Shown here piece after piece: positions 1-9,765 of a stretch of 57,022 nt of DNA. A program made the translations under genes and the position numbers. The first letter of the stretch is position 1. Every line of letters starts with the position of its first letter. The notes beneath the pieces were generated by a model that saw nothing but the letters and a program-made list of their open reading frames with translations, was not told the origin of the DNA and did no database searches. Source of the DNA: Lentimicrobiaceae bacterium (lineage in GTDB: Bacteria; Bacteroidota; Bacteroidia; Bacteroidales; JAGNHN01); the NCBI GenBank assembly GCA_018001695.1, contig JAGNHN010000019.1, positions 1-57,022 on the forward strand. The letters are read 5' to 3'.

Positions 1-127
1 ACATCCAACATGTTCAACACAAGCTAAATAGCAGACCAAGAAAAAAATTAGGATTTTTATCGCCTATGGAATTTTTATCACTATGTTTGTCTAATCAAAA
101 AGTTGCATTTATAACTTGAATTCAGTG

Positions 128-155
128 AGCCTTGTTTTCGCAAGGCTTTTTTTTT
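128..155 (+). terminator. Intrinsic terminator
   Basis: A perfect 7-bp stem (AGCCTTG / CAAGGCT) with a 6-nt loop is followed by eight T residues. It probably ends transcription from a gene left of the window. A -7-like box TATGTTTG at 82-89 lies just upstream, so a short transcript of about 60 nt ending here is also conceivable. No protein gene is visible in 1-252. Confidence 0.85.
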
Positions 156-258
156 GCCATCTCCACTGGCAGCAACGCTCTATTTGCGCTTACATTTCTT
201 AACTTAGCTTCACGTACCTGAAGGCTTTCATTGACAGCCATCTACAACAACATTGAGC

Positions 259-1041
259 ATGTCGTTTCTATCTAAACTCTTTCATGATTTAAGCATTACA
301 GCAGGGTTGCTCTGTGAGCGGGGTTGGGCGGAGCGCAATGCCGGAAACCTGTCGGTCAGGCTCTCAGAAGTCCCATCGCTACCTGGTCCACGCCGCTTCA
401 TCCTGCCTGTTAAACCACAGGTTGAAGAAGGCACCTCGCTGCTCATCACGGCCGCAGGAGCCAGAATGAGAGATATGATCAGGCATCCTGAAAGAGGTAT
501 AGTGGTATTATCCTTTCACGCCGGGCAACAAGAGGCCATGCTTTACGGATTACCCGGACAGGAGCCAAGCAGTGAACTTCTGACACATCTGCTGGTGCAT
601 CAGATGCTTTATGCAAACCATCCTGAAGAAACTGCTCTGCTGCATGCACATGTAACCGAGTTGATTGCCATGAGCCATCATCCTGATATACGCGAAGAGC
701 AGGGCATGAACGATATTCTATTGCGGATGCATGCCGAGACTTTGTTCTTTCTTCCGGAAGGGATTGCATATCCTGACTTTGGCATTCCGGGATCCATGGC
801 ATTGGCAGAAACAACAGCTGGAGCAATGATGAAACACAAGGTATGTATATGGCCCAAACATGGCGCATTGGCCAGCGGACCAAATATTCAGGAGGCTTTT
901 GACCGATTAGACATCGTTGCCAAATCAGCCCGCATCTGGCTACAATGCAAGGCTGCGGGTTTTGTGCCTGCCGGACTCAGTCAGGATGAAATGACACAGC
1001 TCAAAGCAGCTTATTTCCCTCATCAATTCACAGCCTTTTGA
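259..1041 (+). CDS. rhaD: Class II aldolase, rhamnulose-1-phosphate aldolase type
   Basis: This protein probably cleaves L-rhamnulose-1-phosphate into dihydroxyacetone phosphate and L-lactaldehyde in the cytosol. The 260-residue length is close to E. coli RhaD (274). The ERNAGNLS loop near residue 25, Glu106, the HAH pair His129/His131 and His201 (WPKHGA) fall at a constant offset of 11-12 from RhaD Glu117, His141, His143 and His212, the zinc and catalytic residues. The ATG at 259 is preferred over a TTG at 253. No other rhamnose genes (isomerase, kinase, transporter) are in the window, so the substrate is inferred from the family. A related class II aldolase with another sugar phosphate is the alternative. 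Confidence 0.75.
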   Translation: MSFLSKLFHDLSITAGLLCERGWAERNAGNLSVRLSEVPSLPGPRRFILPVKPQVEEGTSLLITAAGARMRDMIRHPERGIVVLSFHAGQQEAMLYGLPGQEPSSELLTHLLVHQMLYANHPEETALLHAHVTELIAMSHHPDIREEQGMNDILLRMHAETLFFLPEGIAYPDFGIPGSMALAETTAGAMMKHKVCIWPKHGALASGPNIQEAFDRLDIVAKSARIWLQCKAAGFVPAGLSQDEMTQLKAAYFPHQFTAF

Positions 1042-1122
1042 CATTCGAATTTGCCTTACCTTTAGTCGCTCATAATACGACTGACATTGACTATTTTATA
1101 CTATCTAAACAATTATGATATT

Positions 1123-4062
1123 ATGCTAAAACGCACATCCCTGATCCTGATCGTTTCTGCTATTGTAACGACCGGATTATTTTCACAATCAACCAAATAC
1201 AAAGTCAGTTCACAGAAAGATAAAAATGGTTATGCGTATGAAACCATTACAAACGATCCCTTGCAGGCCAGGATTTATACCTTGCAGAATGGATTGAAAG
1301 TGTTTCTGACCTATCACCCTGATGAGCCCCGTGTTCAAACCCTTATTGGCGTGCGGGCCGGTTCGGCACATGATCCGGTGGAGACGACAGGTCTGGCCCA
1401 CTATTTTGAGCATATGATGTTCAAGGGGACCAACAAGATTGGTACCAGCAACTGGGAAGATGAAAAAGTACTGCTGGACCAGATTTCTGATTTGTTTGAA
1501 ATCCATCGCAAGACGACAGACCCGGAACGGAAACGGGAGATTTACCATCGCATTGACAGCCTGTCGGTTCTGGCTGCCCAATTCGCTATCCCGAATGAGT
1601 ACGACAAGATGATCTCGTCACTGGGAGCCAAGAATACCAATGCCGGGACATCCCTGGATTATACTGTATACATCAACGATATTCCATCTAATGAGTTTGA
1701 GAGGTGGGTCATGCTTGAAAGTGAGCGTTTTCAGAACATTGTGCTCCGTCTGTTCCATACCGAGTTAGAGACAGTTTATGAGGAATTCAACATGTATCAG
1801 GACCAGGACCGTCGCAGGGCCAACAGCGCCATGATGGGAGCCTTGTTCCAGAACCATCCCTATGGACGGTCCGTTATTGGTTTACCGGAGCATCTCAAAA
1901 ACCCATCGATGGTGAATATCTACCGTTTTGCTGAAACCTATTATCAGCCAAACAACATGGCCATCTCCATTTCGGGTGATATCGATTTTGAGCGGTACAT
2001 TCAGATCATCGATCGTTACTTTGGTAAAATGAAGCCAAGCACCTTGCCGAAGATCAGCTATGAACCCGAGAATCCCATTACCAGTCCCATCATTAAAGAG
2101 GTAACAGGTCCTGATGCTGAGAACATTAGTCTGGCATTCCGTTTCCAGGGAGACAATAGTGCAGATCATAGGTTTGTTACCCTGATCGATGCCATCCTTA
2201 GCAACCAGAAGGCCGGACTGATCGACCTGAACCTCAACCAGCAGCAAAAGGTACTACGTGCCGGCAGCTATTCCTATTTCTTAAAAGATTATGGGATGCT
2301 GGTTCTCAGCGGCATGCCCAGACAGGGCCAGAAACTCGAGGAGGTCAGAGACCTGCTGCTCACCGAAATAGAGAAAATCAAAAAGGGGGAATTTGAAGAA
2401 TGGCTACTTCAGGCCATCATCAACGACATGAGGTTGAGTGAGATCCGTCAACTGGAGCGCAACTATTCCAGGGCCAATAAATACCTGGATGCTTTCTTCA
2501 AATCGGTACCTTATCAGGAAAAGCTGGCATTCATAGATGAGCTTGAAAAAATCACCAAGCAGCAACTCATAGACTATGCCCGTTCAAATTTCAAGGACAA
2601 TTATGTCGTTGTCTACAAGCGGCAGGGAGAACCCCAGGGCATCATCAAGGTAGATAAGCCTTCTATAACTGCCATCGAGATTAACAGGGAGAAACAGTCT
2701 GAGTTTCAGCAGGCCTTCCTCGAAATGCCTTCCGGAAAGCTGGATCCGGTGTTCGTAGATTTTCAGCAGGAGATCAAGCAAAAATCCTGGAAGCCAGGCA
2801 TAGAGCTATCCTATATTCAGAACAAGGCCAATGAACTCTTTAGCTTGAATTACATCATTGACATGGGCCGCAACCATGATCCTAAGCTGGCCCTGGCCAT
2901 TGATTATCTTCCTTTTTTAGGTACTGATAATTACACCGCAGCGCAGTTTCAGCAGGAATTGTACAGGCATGGTCTCAGTTTCAGCGTACGCAGCGGTGAC
3001 GACCGTTGCTATGTCACGATATCCGGTTTGGAGAAAAGCCTGGAAAAGGGGATAGAATTATTGGAACATATGCTGACGCAGGTCCAACCGGATGCCCTGG
3101 CCTATAAGAACCTCGTAGATGGAATCCAGAAAGACCGTACCAATGCCAAAGCTAACAAGAATACCATCCTCTGGCGGGCGATGTTCAATTACGGAAAATA
3201 CGGTCACGCCAATCCGTTTACCCATATCATCCCGGAAACAGAGCTGCGGAACATCAACCCGCTTGAACTGACAAACCTGATCAAGGGTATGACTTCCTAT
3301 CAGCATAAGATCTTCTACTACGGAAGCTCTGCCCCTTCCAGTTTAGAAGCGTTGCTTGATAAGTACCATAAGCCCTCTCTGCCGCTGAAGCCGGTGCCTG
3401 CACGCATGGATTTCCACCAGCAGCCCACGGATCAGAATCAGGTTTTGCTGGTAGATTATGACATGGTACAGGCCAATATCATTCTCCTTTCCAAGGGAAG
3501 CCAGTTTGAGGAGCATCTGATCCCACCAGCCACGCTGTTCGGGGAGTACTTTGGCAGTGGCCTCTCCTCCATTGTCTTCCAGGAGATCAGGGAGAGCAAA
3601 GGGCTGGCATATTCGGCCTTTTCTTCCTTCGCCATTCCTTCCCGCGCGGATGAAGCAAACTACCTCTACGCTTTCGTTGGAACGCAGCCAGACAAGATGG
3701 CAACGGCCATCGGTGCCATGATGGGGTTGCTGAATGACATGCCCAGGGCTGAGCGACAGTTTGAACTGGCCAAGGAAGGCATACAGAAGAAGATCGAAAC
3801 TGAGCGCATCATCAAATCCGATGTATTCTGGACATACCAACGCTACCTGGATCAAGGAATTGACAGGGATATCCGCAAAGATGTCTACGAGATGATGAAG
3901 CATATAACCCTTGAGTCCTTTTCAGAGTTTTTCAATGAACATATCAGTAATAAACATTTCACTTTACTGATCATGGGCAAGAAAGCGGATATGGATCAGG
4001 AATGGCTGAAGGGGTTCGGTCAGGTCAGGGAACTCAGTCTTGAAGAGATCTTTGGATATTAA
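1123..4062 (+). CDS. M16 family zinc metallopeptidase, double domain
   Basis: A secreted or periplasmic pitrilysin-type peptidase. From the ATG at 1123 it begins with a signal peptide (MLKRTSLILIVSAIVTTGLFSQS); the upstream TTG at 1087 would bury it. The inverted zinc motif HxxEH (HYFEH, near residues 92-97) is followed about 75 residues later by the third-ligand region ETVYEEFN. The C-terminal half carries a second, non-catalytic M16 fold with the typical IRESKGLAYS segment. The length of 979 residues matches two fused M16 units as in pitrilysin and many Bacteroidota proteins. It stands alone between the aldolase and a T9SS cargo gene. The substrate is unknown, probably peptides. Confidence 0.9.
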   Translation: MLKRTSLILIVSAIVTTGLFSQSTKYKVSSQKDKNGYAYETITNDPLQARIYTLQNGLKVFLTYHPDEPRVQTLIGVRAGSAHDPVETTGLAHYFEHMMFKGTNKIGTSNWEDEKVLLDQISDLFEIHRKTTDPERKREIYHRIDSLSVLAAQFAIPNEYDKMISSLGAKNTNAGTSLDYTVYINDIPSNEFERWVMLESERFQNIVLRLFHTELETVYEEFNMYQDQDRRRANSAMMGALFQNHPYGRSVIGLPEHLKNPSMVNIYRFAETYYQPNNMAISISGDIDFERYIQIIDRYFGKMKPSTLPKISYEPENPITSPIIKEVTGPDAENISLAFRFQGDNSADHRFVTLIDAILSNQKAGLIDLNLNQQQKVLRAGSYSYFLKDYGMLVLSGMPRQGQKLEEVRDLLLTEIEKIKKGEFEEWLLQAIINDMRLSEIRQLERNYSRANKYLDAFFKSVPYQEKLAFIDELEKITKQQLIDYARSNFKDNYVVVYKRQGEPQGIIKVDKPSITAIEINREKQSEFQQAFLEMPSGKLDPVFVDFQQEIKQKSWKPGIELSYIQNKANELFSLNYIIDMGRNHDPKLALAIDYLPFLGTDNYTAAQFQQELYRHGLSFSVRSGDDRCYVTISGLEKSLEKGIELLEHMLTQVQPDALAYKNLVDGIQKDRTNAKANKNTILWRAMFNYGKYGHANPFTHIIPETELRNINPLELTNLIKGMTSYQHKIFYYGSSAPSSLEALLDKYHKPSLPLKPVPARMDFHQQPTDQNQVLLVDYDMVQANIILLSKGSQFEEHLIPPATLFGEYFGSGLSSIVFQEIRESKGLAYSAFSSFAIPSRADEANYLYAFVGTQPDKMATAIGAMMGLLNDMPRAERQFELAKEGIQKKIETERIIKSDVFWTYQRYLDQGIDRDIRKDVYEMMKHITLESFSEFFNEHISNKHFTLLIMGKKADMDQEWLKGFGQVRELSLEEIFGY

Positions 4063-4120
4063 TGCGTTCAGGCCACCCAGACTGGGGTTTTATGTGTCTA
4101 ATATCCAAATGGGGCGGAAA

Positions 4121-4152
4121 TTTGGCAGGTTCAGTTATATATGCTAATATTG
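4121..4152 (+). promoter_or_regulatory. Bacteroidota-type promoter for the T9SS cargo gene
   Basis: TTTG at 4121-4124, a 20-nt spacer and TAATATTG at 4145-4152 resemble the Bacteroidota -33/-7 consensus (TTTG and TAnnTTTG) with one mismatch in the -7 box. It lies about 50 nt before the ATG at 4202. Confidence 0.5.
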
Positions 4153-4201
4153 TTGATTCTTAATAATATAATGGGGTTAATGCCCTGTGAGGATAAAATC
4201 T

Positions 4202-6697
4202 ATGGTTAACCAAAAACATAGGATCTGGGCCTGGCTGGCTGGCTCCATTGGGTTGTGCTGGTTGCTGATCCTTCCATTGAAGGCCGTAGCGCAAACAGAC
4301 ACGGTATTCTGGTTTGCGGCCCCTGAAGTGAGCATCTCCACTGATAGCAATGACCGCCCTGTTTTTCTCAGGTTGTCGGCCTTCGGGTCAGCTTCCAATG
4401 TGACCATTACCCAACCTGCCAATCCTGCTTTTACACCCATCGCCATCTGGGTTGCTGCTTTCAATACCGTGAACGTCAACCTTACACTGTTCATCAACGA
4501 CATTGAAAACCAGCCAGATAACACCATTCAAAACAAAGGGCTTTACATCCAGGCTACCAAACCGGTAACGGCCTATTATGAAGTAGCTTCCACCATTTGT
4601 AACTGCAATCCGGAGATTTTTACGTTAAAAGGGTCAAATGCCCTTGGCAATAGCTTTGTCGTTCCCAGCCAGACTTCCTGGGGAAACAATACCTCGGTAA
4701 CGCCAATGGCAAGAAAATCATTCGAGATCGTTGCCACTGAGCCCTACACTGTCGTCACCATCACGCCCAAAGCCGCCATTGTCGGGCACCCGGCCAATGT
4801 TCCATTTACGCTGACCTTACAAAGAGGTGAAACCTATTCTGCATCGGCAACGGGGCAAACAGCCGCAGCCAGCCTGGCAGGCTCCCTGGTAAGCTCCAAT
4901 AAACCCATTGCCATCACCATCAAGGATGACCAGGTCCAGGTACCTGGGTTCAATTGCGCAGACCTCATGGGTGACCAGATCGTACCCATCGACGTTCTGG
5001 GAACAGAGTATATTGCCGTCAGGGGTTTCATCGACAGTACCATTGTTGACCGCTTGTATATTACTGGAATCGTCAATAATACCCAGGTCTTTTTGGGTGG
5101 TTCCACAACTCCTGTCACAACCTTGAACCAGGGGCAGGTATATGTCCACCAACTAACAGAAAGTGCCCTGTATATTACCACCACTAACAATGTCTATATC
5201 CTGCATGTATCCGGGATTGGCTGTGAGATGGGCGCCGCACTGCTTCCCCCGATCAACTGTACCGGCTCGACAGCGGTGAGTTTCACCCGCACCACCAATG
5301 AGTATTTCGGAGCCATCCTCATCGTGAATGCCGGAAGCCAGGATGATTTCACCCTTAACGGCAACCCCGCCCTTATCAATCCTGCCAGTTTCTTCCCGGT
5401 GCCGGGTACCGGAGGCGCCTGGGTAGCGGCTACTGTGAATTGGAGCACCTGGGCCTCCACAAACGTAGCCTCTGTTATCACGAACTCAACCAGTTACTTC
5501 CACATTGGGGTTATTAATGGTAACAACGGAACGGGTTGCCGTTATGGATACTTCTCCAACTACAGCAACCTCAACCTCGGCGGGGATAAGCTCATCTGCC
5601 CGCGGGATTCCTTTGAACTGGACGCCGGAGCAGAAAAATCGAGTTTCCTGTGGAGCACTGGGGCCACCTCACACCGGATCATGGCCAAAGATTCGGGCCT
5701 GGTGTGGGTCGAAGCCACCCTTGGGAATTGTACACTGAAGGATAGTGTGTATATCCGCTTTGACACCAGCCCGAATGTCGACCTGGGCAATGACACCGCC
5801 ATCTGCGATGGTGCCAGCATCACATTCATGGCCGACAGCGGCCAATACAAATACAGGTGGTTCACCGGAAGCACCTCTCAGTTCTTCACAACCAGTACTG
5901 CAGGTATGTACTGGCTCGAAATTACAGACACCATCAGCACCTGTAAGCAATACGATACCATCTTCCTTGCCATACAGCCCATGCCGGAGGTGAGTCTGGG
6001 CAATGACACGGCCATATGCTCCAATGAAGTGATCGCCTTTACGCCAGGACCCGGCTATGCAAAATACACTTGGCAGGATGGTAGTACAAGCCCCGCGATA
6101 TCTGTATTCAAAACAGGCTTATACTGGGTGATCGTCGAAGACCATGTGGGCTGTCTCGGGCGCGACTCTGTCAACCTGCTCGTACACCAGGTGCCCGATG
6201 TTGACTTTGAACGGGATACGGTTTATCTCTGCCAGGTCACTTCCATCACCCTCGATGCAGGCCCCATCGACCCATATATGGAATACATATGGCAGGACGG
6301 ATCCCAAACCCGATATTATACGGTCACCCTGCCGGGCGTGTATCATGCCTGGGCCGGGATCCCTGGTTGTGCTGATATGGATACTATTGTGATCCTGACC
6401 TGTACCGACTTCTGGGTTCCAAATGCCTTCACTCCCAACGAAGACGGGATCAATGATAAATTTAAGGTCTTTACCAGCGGAGACGAGGACATTCTGAAGT
6501 ATTCACTGTACATCTACAATCGTTGGGGAGAGTTAGTCTTCTTCAGTGAGGATGTGAGTGAGGGATGGGATGGAACATTTAATGGAAAACCATGTCCCCA
6601 GGGATCCTATAATTATGTCCTGATCTTTGAAGCAGCCGGGAATGTGTTGCTGGAAAGGGAGGGCGCCACCCACGGGCATGTTACCCTGATCCGGTGA
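4202..6697 (+). CDS. Secreted multidomain protein with gliding-motility (T9SS type B) C-terminal domain
   Basis: A large surface or secreted protein exported by Sec and then the type IX system. Starting at the ATG 4202 (a GTG at 4187 is possible) it has a signal peptide ending near VAQ. Residues about 30-450 resemble the IgGFc-binding-type domain common in Bacteroidota adhesins. Four Ig/PKD-like repeats of about 70 residues follow (about 456-734); three begin like LGNDTAIC and contain W(Q/F)(D/T)GS. The last about 95 residues are the gliding-motility-associated domain (PNAFTPNEDGINDKF, YNRWGELVF, GWDGTFNGKPCPQGSY), a type B T9SS signal. The ligand is unknown; adhesion is likely. No PorP/SprF partner gene, often found next to such proteins, is visible. 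Confidence 0.85.
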   Translation: MVNQKHRIWAWLAGSIGLCWLLILPLKAVAQTDTVFWFAAPEVSISTDSNDRPVFLRLSAFGSASNVTITQPANPAFTPIAIWVAAFNTVNVNLTLFINDIENQPDNTIQNKGLYIQATKPVTAYYEVASTICNCNPEIFTLKGSNALGNSFVVPSQTSWGNNTSVTPMARKSFEIVATEPYTVVTITPKAAIVGHPANVPFTLTLQRGETYSASATGQTAAASLAGSLVSSNKPIAITIKDDQVQVPGFNCADLMGDQIVPIDVLGTEYIAVRGFIDSTIVDRLYITGIVNNTQVFLGGSTTPVTTLNQGQVYVHQLTESALYITTTNNVYILHVSGIGCEMGAALLPPINCTGSTAVSFTRTTNEYFGAILIVNAGSQDDFTLNGNPALINPASFFPVPGTGGAWVAATVNWSTWASTNVASVITNSTSYFHIGVINGNNGTGCRYGYFSNYSNLNLGGDKLICPRDSFELDAGAEKSSFLWSTGATSHRIMAKDSGLVWVEATLGNCTLKDSVYIRFDTSPNVDLGNDTAICDGASITFMADSGQYKYRWFTGSTSQFFTTSTAGMYWLEITDTISTCKQYDTIFLAIQPMPEVSLGNDTAICSNEVIAFTPGPGYAKYTWQDGSTSPAISVFKTGLYWVIVEDHVGCLGRDSVNLLVHQVPDVDFERDTVYLCQVTSITLDAGPIDPYMEYIWQDGSQTRYYTVTLPGVYHAWAGIPGCADMDTIVILTCTDFWVPNAFTPNEDGINDKFKVFTSGDEDILKYSLYIYNRWGELVFFSEDVSEGWDGTFNGKPCPQGSYNYVLIFEAAGNVLLEREGATHGHVTLIR

Positions 6698-6731
6698 GGT
6701 TCCAGTAGTTAGCACCTGTTTACATATTTCT

Positions 6732-8519
6732 ATGATTAACAAGTCGATATGGATAGGCTTATGGCTGATTTGCCATACCGGCCTGGCACATGCCCAGCTT
6801 GGGATGTGGGAAACAGAATATGAGAAGTCAGGATTCACGAAAACAGGACGCTATGATGAGACTATCTCACTGGCGAAGCGACTTGAGGCTACCTCCGACT
6901 GGGTTTGGTTCACGAGCATAGGACAAAGTCCGCAAGGCCGGGATATTCCACTAATTGTGGTTGATAAGGATGGATTACGGAGCCCGGAGCAGGCCCATGC
7001 CGCCGGGAAGGCCGTTGTGCTGGTGCAAGCATGCATCCACCCCGGAGAATCAGAAGGCAAGGATGCGGGGTTTATGCTGATCCGTGATATGGTGATCATG
7101 CAACAACACACGCAACTGCTTGATCATGTCACCCTCTTGTTTTTGCCCATATTTAATGTTGACGGGCATGAGCGCTTTGGACCTTATCACCGCATCAATC
7201 AGAACGGCCCGGAGGAAGCCGGATGGAGAACCAATGCCGGGAACCTAAACCTCAACCGGGATTTTCTGAAAGCAGATGCCCCTGAAATGAAGGCCTGGCT
7301 GACCTTCTTCAATCACTGGCTGCCGGATTTGTTCATCGATTGCCATACCTCTGATGGCGCTGATTATCAATATATTTTAACATATTCTCTGGAAATATAC
7401 GGGAATATGGATGAAAACCTGACCGCATGGCAACGCGACCAGTATATCCCCTTCATGAAGCAAAATATGTTCCGTGATGGCTTCCCGGTTTTTCCCTATG
7501 TCACATTCAGAAGATGGTTTGATCCCACCAGTGGACTGGTCCGTGGCATTGCGCCGCCTATGATCTCACAGGGTTATACAGCCCTTAGAAACCGCCCAGG
7601 CATCCTGGTCGAGACGCATATGCTCAAGCCTTACAAGCCCAGGGTTGAATCGACCTATGCATTGATACAGCATACCCTTGATTTTGCAGGCACACATCAT
7701 AAAACGTTAAAAGCCCTTGTCGCACAGGCAGATGAAAATGCAGGCAGGCTTTACCTTCATGATGGGCCCTTCCCTGTGAAGTGGGGTGTGAATTATTCCG
7801 ACAGCACACAAATCCCATTCCTGGGGGTAGGTTTTAGTGCCACGCGCAGCGACCTGACAGGAGGAACATGGTTCAGGTACGATGGTGAGCCCGAAACACT
7901 GAAGCTTTGGCTCTTTGACAAGCACCTGGCGCTGAATGAAGTAAGGCTTCCAGCTGCATACATCATACCACCCGAATGGGAAGAAGTGATTGAACGCCTG
8001 CGTTTGCATGGGATCAGGATGTGGCGTTTGAGCAATGAAGTCGAGATAGCGGTATCCACTTATGTGTGTCACGACTATCAGTGGTCCGGAACGCCTTATG
8101 AAGGCCGGTTTCGTTTGAATACACGTATCCGGGAAGAACAGGGCACAGAACGTTATCCTGCCGGAAGCATGATCGTTCCCATGCAGCAGGCTGCTGCCCG
8201 TCTGATCGCCTATGCCCTTGAACCTCAAGCTGATGGATCATTTCTGAACTGGGGGTTTTTCAACCCGGTTTTTGAGCAGAAAGAATATGCTGAAACCTAT
8301 GTGATGGAAAAAATGGCACGTGAGATGATTGTTGCGGATCCTGCCCTGAAAGCAGAATTTGATGCTTTGAAGAAAGCTGACCCTGCTTTTGCGCAGAACC
8401 AATGGGCGCAATTAAACTGGTTTTACAGCCACACTCCCTATTGGGATCCTAAAAAGGACCGTTACCCGGTTGGGCGCATCATGGATGACGCGATTCTGAA
8501 GGAACTGGGGTTGGAATAA
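6732..8519 (+). CDS. M14 family zinc carboxypeptidase-like protein, secreted
   Basis: A secreted metallopeptidase of the carboxypeptidase A superfamily. The N-terminus is a signal peptide ending near AHAQ (residues 1-22). The zinc ligands are His103 and Glu106 in HPGESEGKD, with a third His near residue 205 in FIDCHTSDGADYQY. NLNRDF near residue 178 matches the substrate-binding NxNRDF of the family. The 595-residue length is larger than a bare M14 domain; about 250 C-terminal residues are of unassigned function. The gene starts 34 nt after the T9SS cargo gene and may share its transcript. Peptide or cell-wall substrates are possible. Confidence 0.85.
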   Translation: MINKSIWIGLWLICHTGLAHAQLGMWETEYEKSGFTKTGRYDETISLAKRLEATSDWVWFTSIGQSPQGRDIPLIVVDKDGLRSPEQAHAAGKAVVLVQACIHPGESEGKDAGFMLIRDMVIMQQHTQLLDHVTLLFLPIFNVDGHERFGPYHRINQNGPEEAGWRTNAGNLNLNRDFLKADAPEMKAWLTFFNHWLPDLFIDCHTSDGADYQYILTYSLEIYGNMDENLTAWQRDQYIPFMKQNMFRDGFPVFPYVTFRRWFDPTSGLVRGIAPPMISQGYTALRNRPGILVETHMLKPYKPRVESTYALIQHTLDFAGTHHKTLKALVAQADENAGRLYLHDGPFPVKWGVNYSDSTQIPFLGVGFSATRSDLTGGTWFRYDGEPETLKLWLFDKHLALNEVRLPAAYIIPPEWEEVIERLRLHGIRMWRLSNEVEIAVSTYVCHDYQWSGTPYEGRFRLNTRIREEQGTERYPAGSMIVPMQQAAARLIAYALEPQADGSFLNWGFFNPVFEQKEYAETYVMEKMAREMIVADPALKAEFDALKKADPAFAQNQWAQLNWFYSHTPYWDPKKDRYPVGRIMDDAILKELGLE

Positions 8520-8534
8520 ACCGGAAAGCCTCTG

Positions 8535-9704
8535 TTATTCTGCCATTTTGGGGCGAGCAAGATCGATCACAACTATCTCCGGCCGGTTTCCGATCCTGGC
8601 CGGCGGTCCCCAACCGCCGAAACCGCTCGAGACATAGGCATGCATCTTTCCATATTTCCTGTAACCCCAGCTCAGACCATAAATGGCTTTGGTAATATAG
8701 TTCAACGGCCAGAGCTGTCCATGATGAGTATGCCCGCTGAGGGTCAGAAAGACGCCATTTTCGGCTTTCTCTTCCAGTTCATAAGGCTGATGGTCCAACA
8801 GGATAACGGGATGATCAGATTGAACCTTCTTCATCACTTCGTGAAGAGGAAGGCGGATATTCCCGGTGAAACGGGGCATATCCCGGTCTTCGCGACCAAC
8901 CAGCCATACTCCCTGCGGGAGGAGGACCGCCGTATCCCTCAGAAAGCTGATCCCTTTTCCTTCCATATACGCCACAGCCTCTTCGGTAGCACCGATGTAC
9001 TCATGGTTACCCATCACGGCGTAAACACCACCCAGCGTCCTGATATTTGCCAAGGCTTCCCCGATGTTTTCTGATACAACAGGGCCCATCTCATCATCGA
9101 CCATATCTCCAACCAGCACTACGATGTCTGGTTCCTGTTGATTGATCTTATCAACCAATGCATTAACCCTCTTCTTCCCAATCAAACGCCCCATATGGAT
9201 ATCGGATACCATCACCATCCTAAAGCCTTCAGACTGATTACCGGCAGGAAGTGGCAGGTTGAGATGACGTACCTGGAAATCTCTTGCATTAACATATCCA
9301 AGAAGCATCACCAGTATTGTGGACAGGCCGATGAATGCCACCAGTGCAGGCTTATAGAAAGTAAAAACCACTGGCTTAAATATACCTGCCAGGGATCCTA
9401 GTTTCAATAAAAGCCTGAAAAAATCAATAACTGCAAATGAAAGGACGAGATACAACATGGCCCCCAGCCACAAAGCGCCAATACCATGATATATTTCTAT
9501 CAGTGAATTGGGGTTGGGAGATGAGATGAAGCGGGTCAAAGGATATGCCACCACCAGCAGCAGGAGGGTGATCCGCAGGAACAGGCGAATCTGGGGCTGT
9601 TCCTGAAAGGCCTGAGAGAAACGCAACCATATGTAATAGTTGGCCAGTCCGTAAACCAGGAGAACGATGCTGAAAAATATCAGAAATGACATAGTCTTTC
9701 CCAT
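8535..9704 (-). CDS. Membrane-anchored calcineurin-like metallophosphoesterase
   Basis: A YkuE/YaeI-type phosphoesterase. The N-terminal third has four hydrophobic segments (about residues 5-25, 38-60, 78-100, 118-142), which anchor it in the inner membrane. The binuclear metal site is complete: SDIHMG near residue 168, VGDMVDD near 198, GNHEYIG near 232 and SGHTHHGQLW near 325. The C-terminus (SSGFGGWGPPARIGNRPEI) is the conserved tail of the family. The known relative YaeI acts on UDP-2,3-diacylglucosamine, but that activity is not guaranteed here. It is convergent with the M14 peptidase, with 15 nt between the stop codons. An alternative start four codons downstream (MSFLIFF) is possible. 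Confidence 0.88.
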   Translation of the reverse strand: MGKTMSFLIFFSIVLLVYGLANYYIWLRFSQAFQEQPQIRLFLRITLLLLVVAYPLTRFISSPNPNSLIEIYHGIGALWLGAMLYLVLSFAVIDFFRLLLKLGSLAGIFKPVVFTFYKPALVAFIGLSTILVMLLGYVNARDFQVRHLNLPLPAGNQSEGFRMVMVSDIHMGRLIGKKRVNALVDKINQQEPDIVVLVGDMVDDEMGPVVSENIGEALANIRTLGGVYAVMGNHEYIGATEEAVAYMEGKGISFLRDTAVLLPQGVWLVGREDRDMPRFTGNIRLPLHEVMKKVQSDHPVILLDHQPYELEEKAENGVFLTLSGHTHHGQLWPLNYITKAIYGLSWGYRKYGKMHAYVSSGFGGWGPPARIGNRPEIVVIDLARPKMAE

Positions 9705-9765
9705 ATGATGATGTCGTGACCTAATTAACCATATAGGAAGGAAAATGTTTTACACCGGATAGGCG

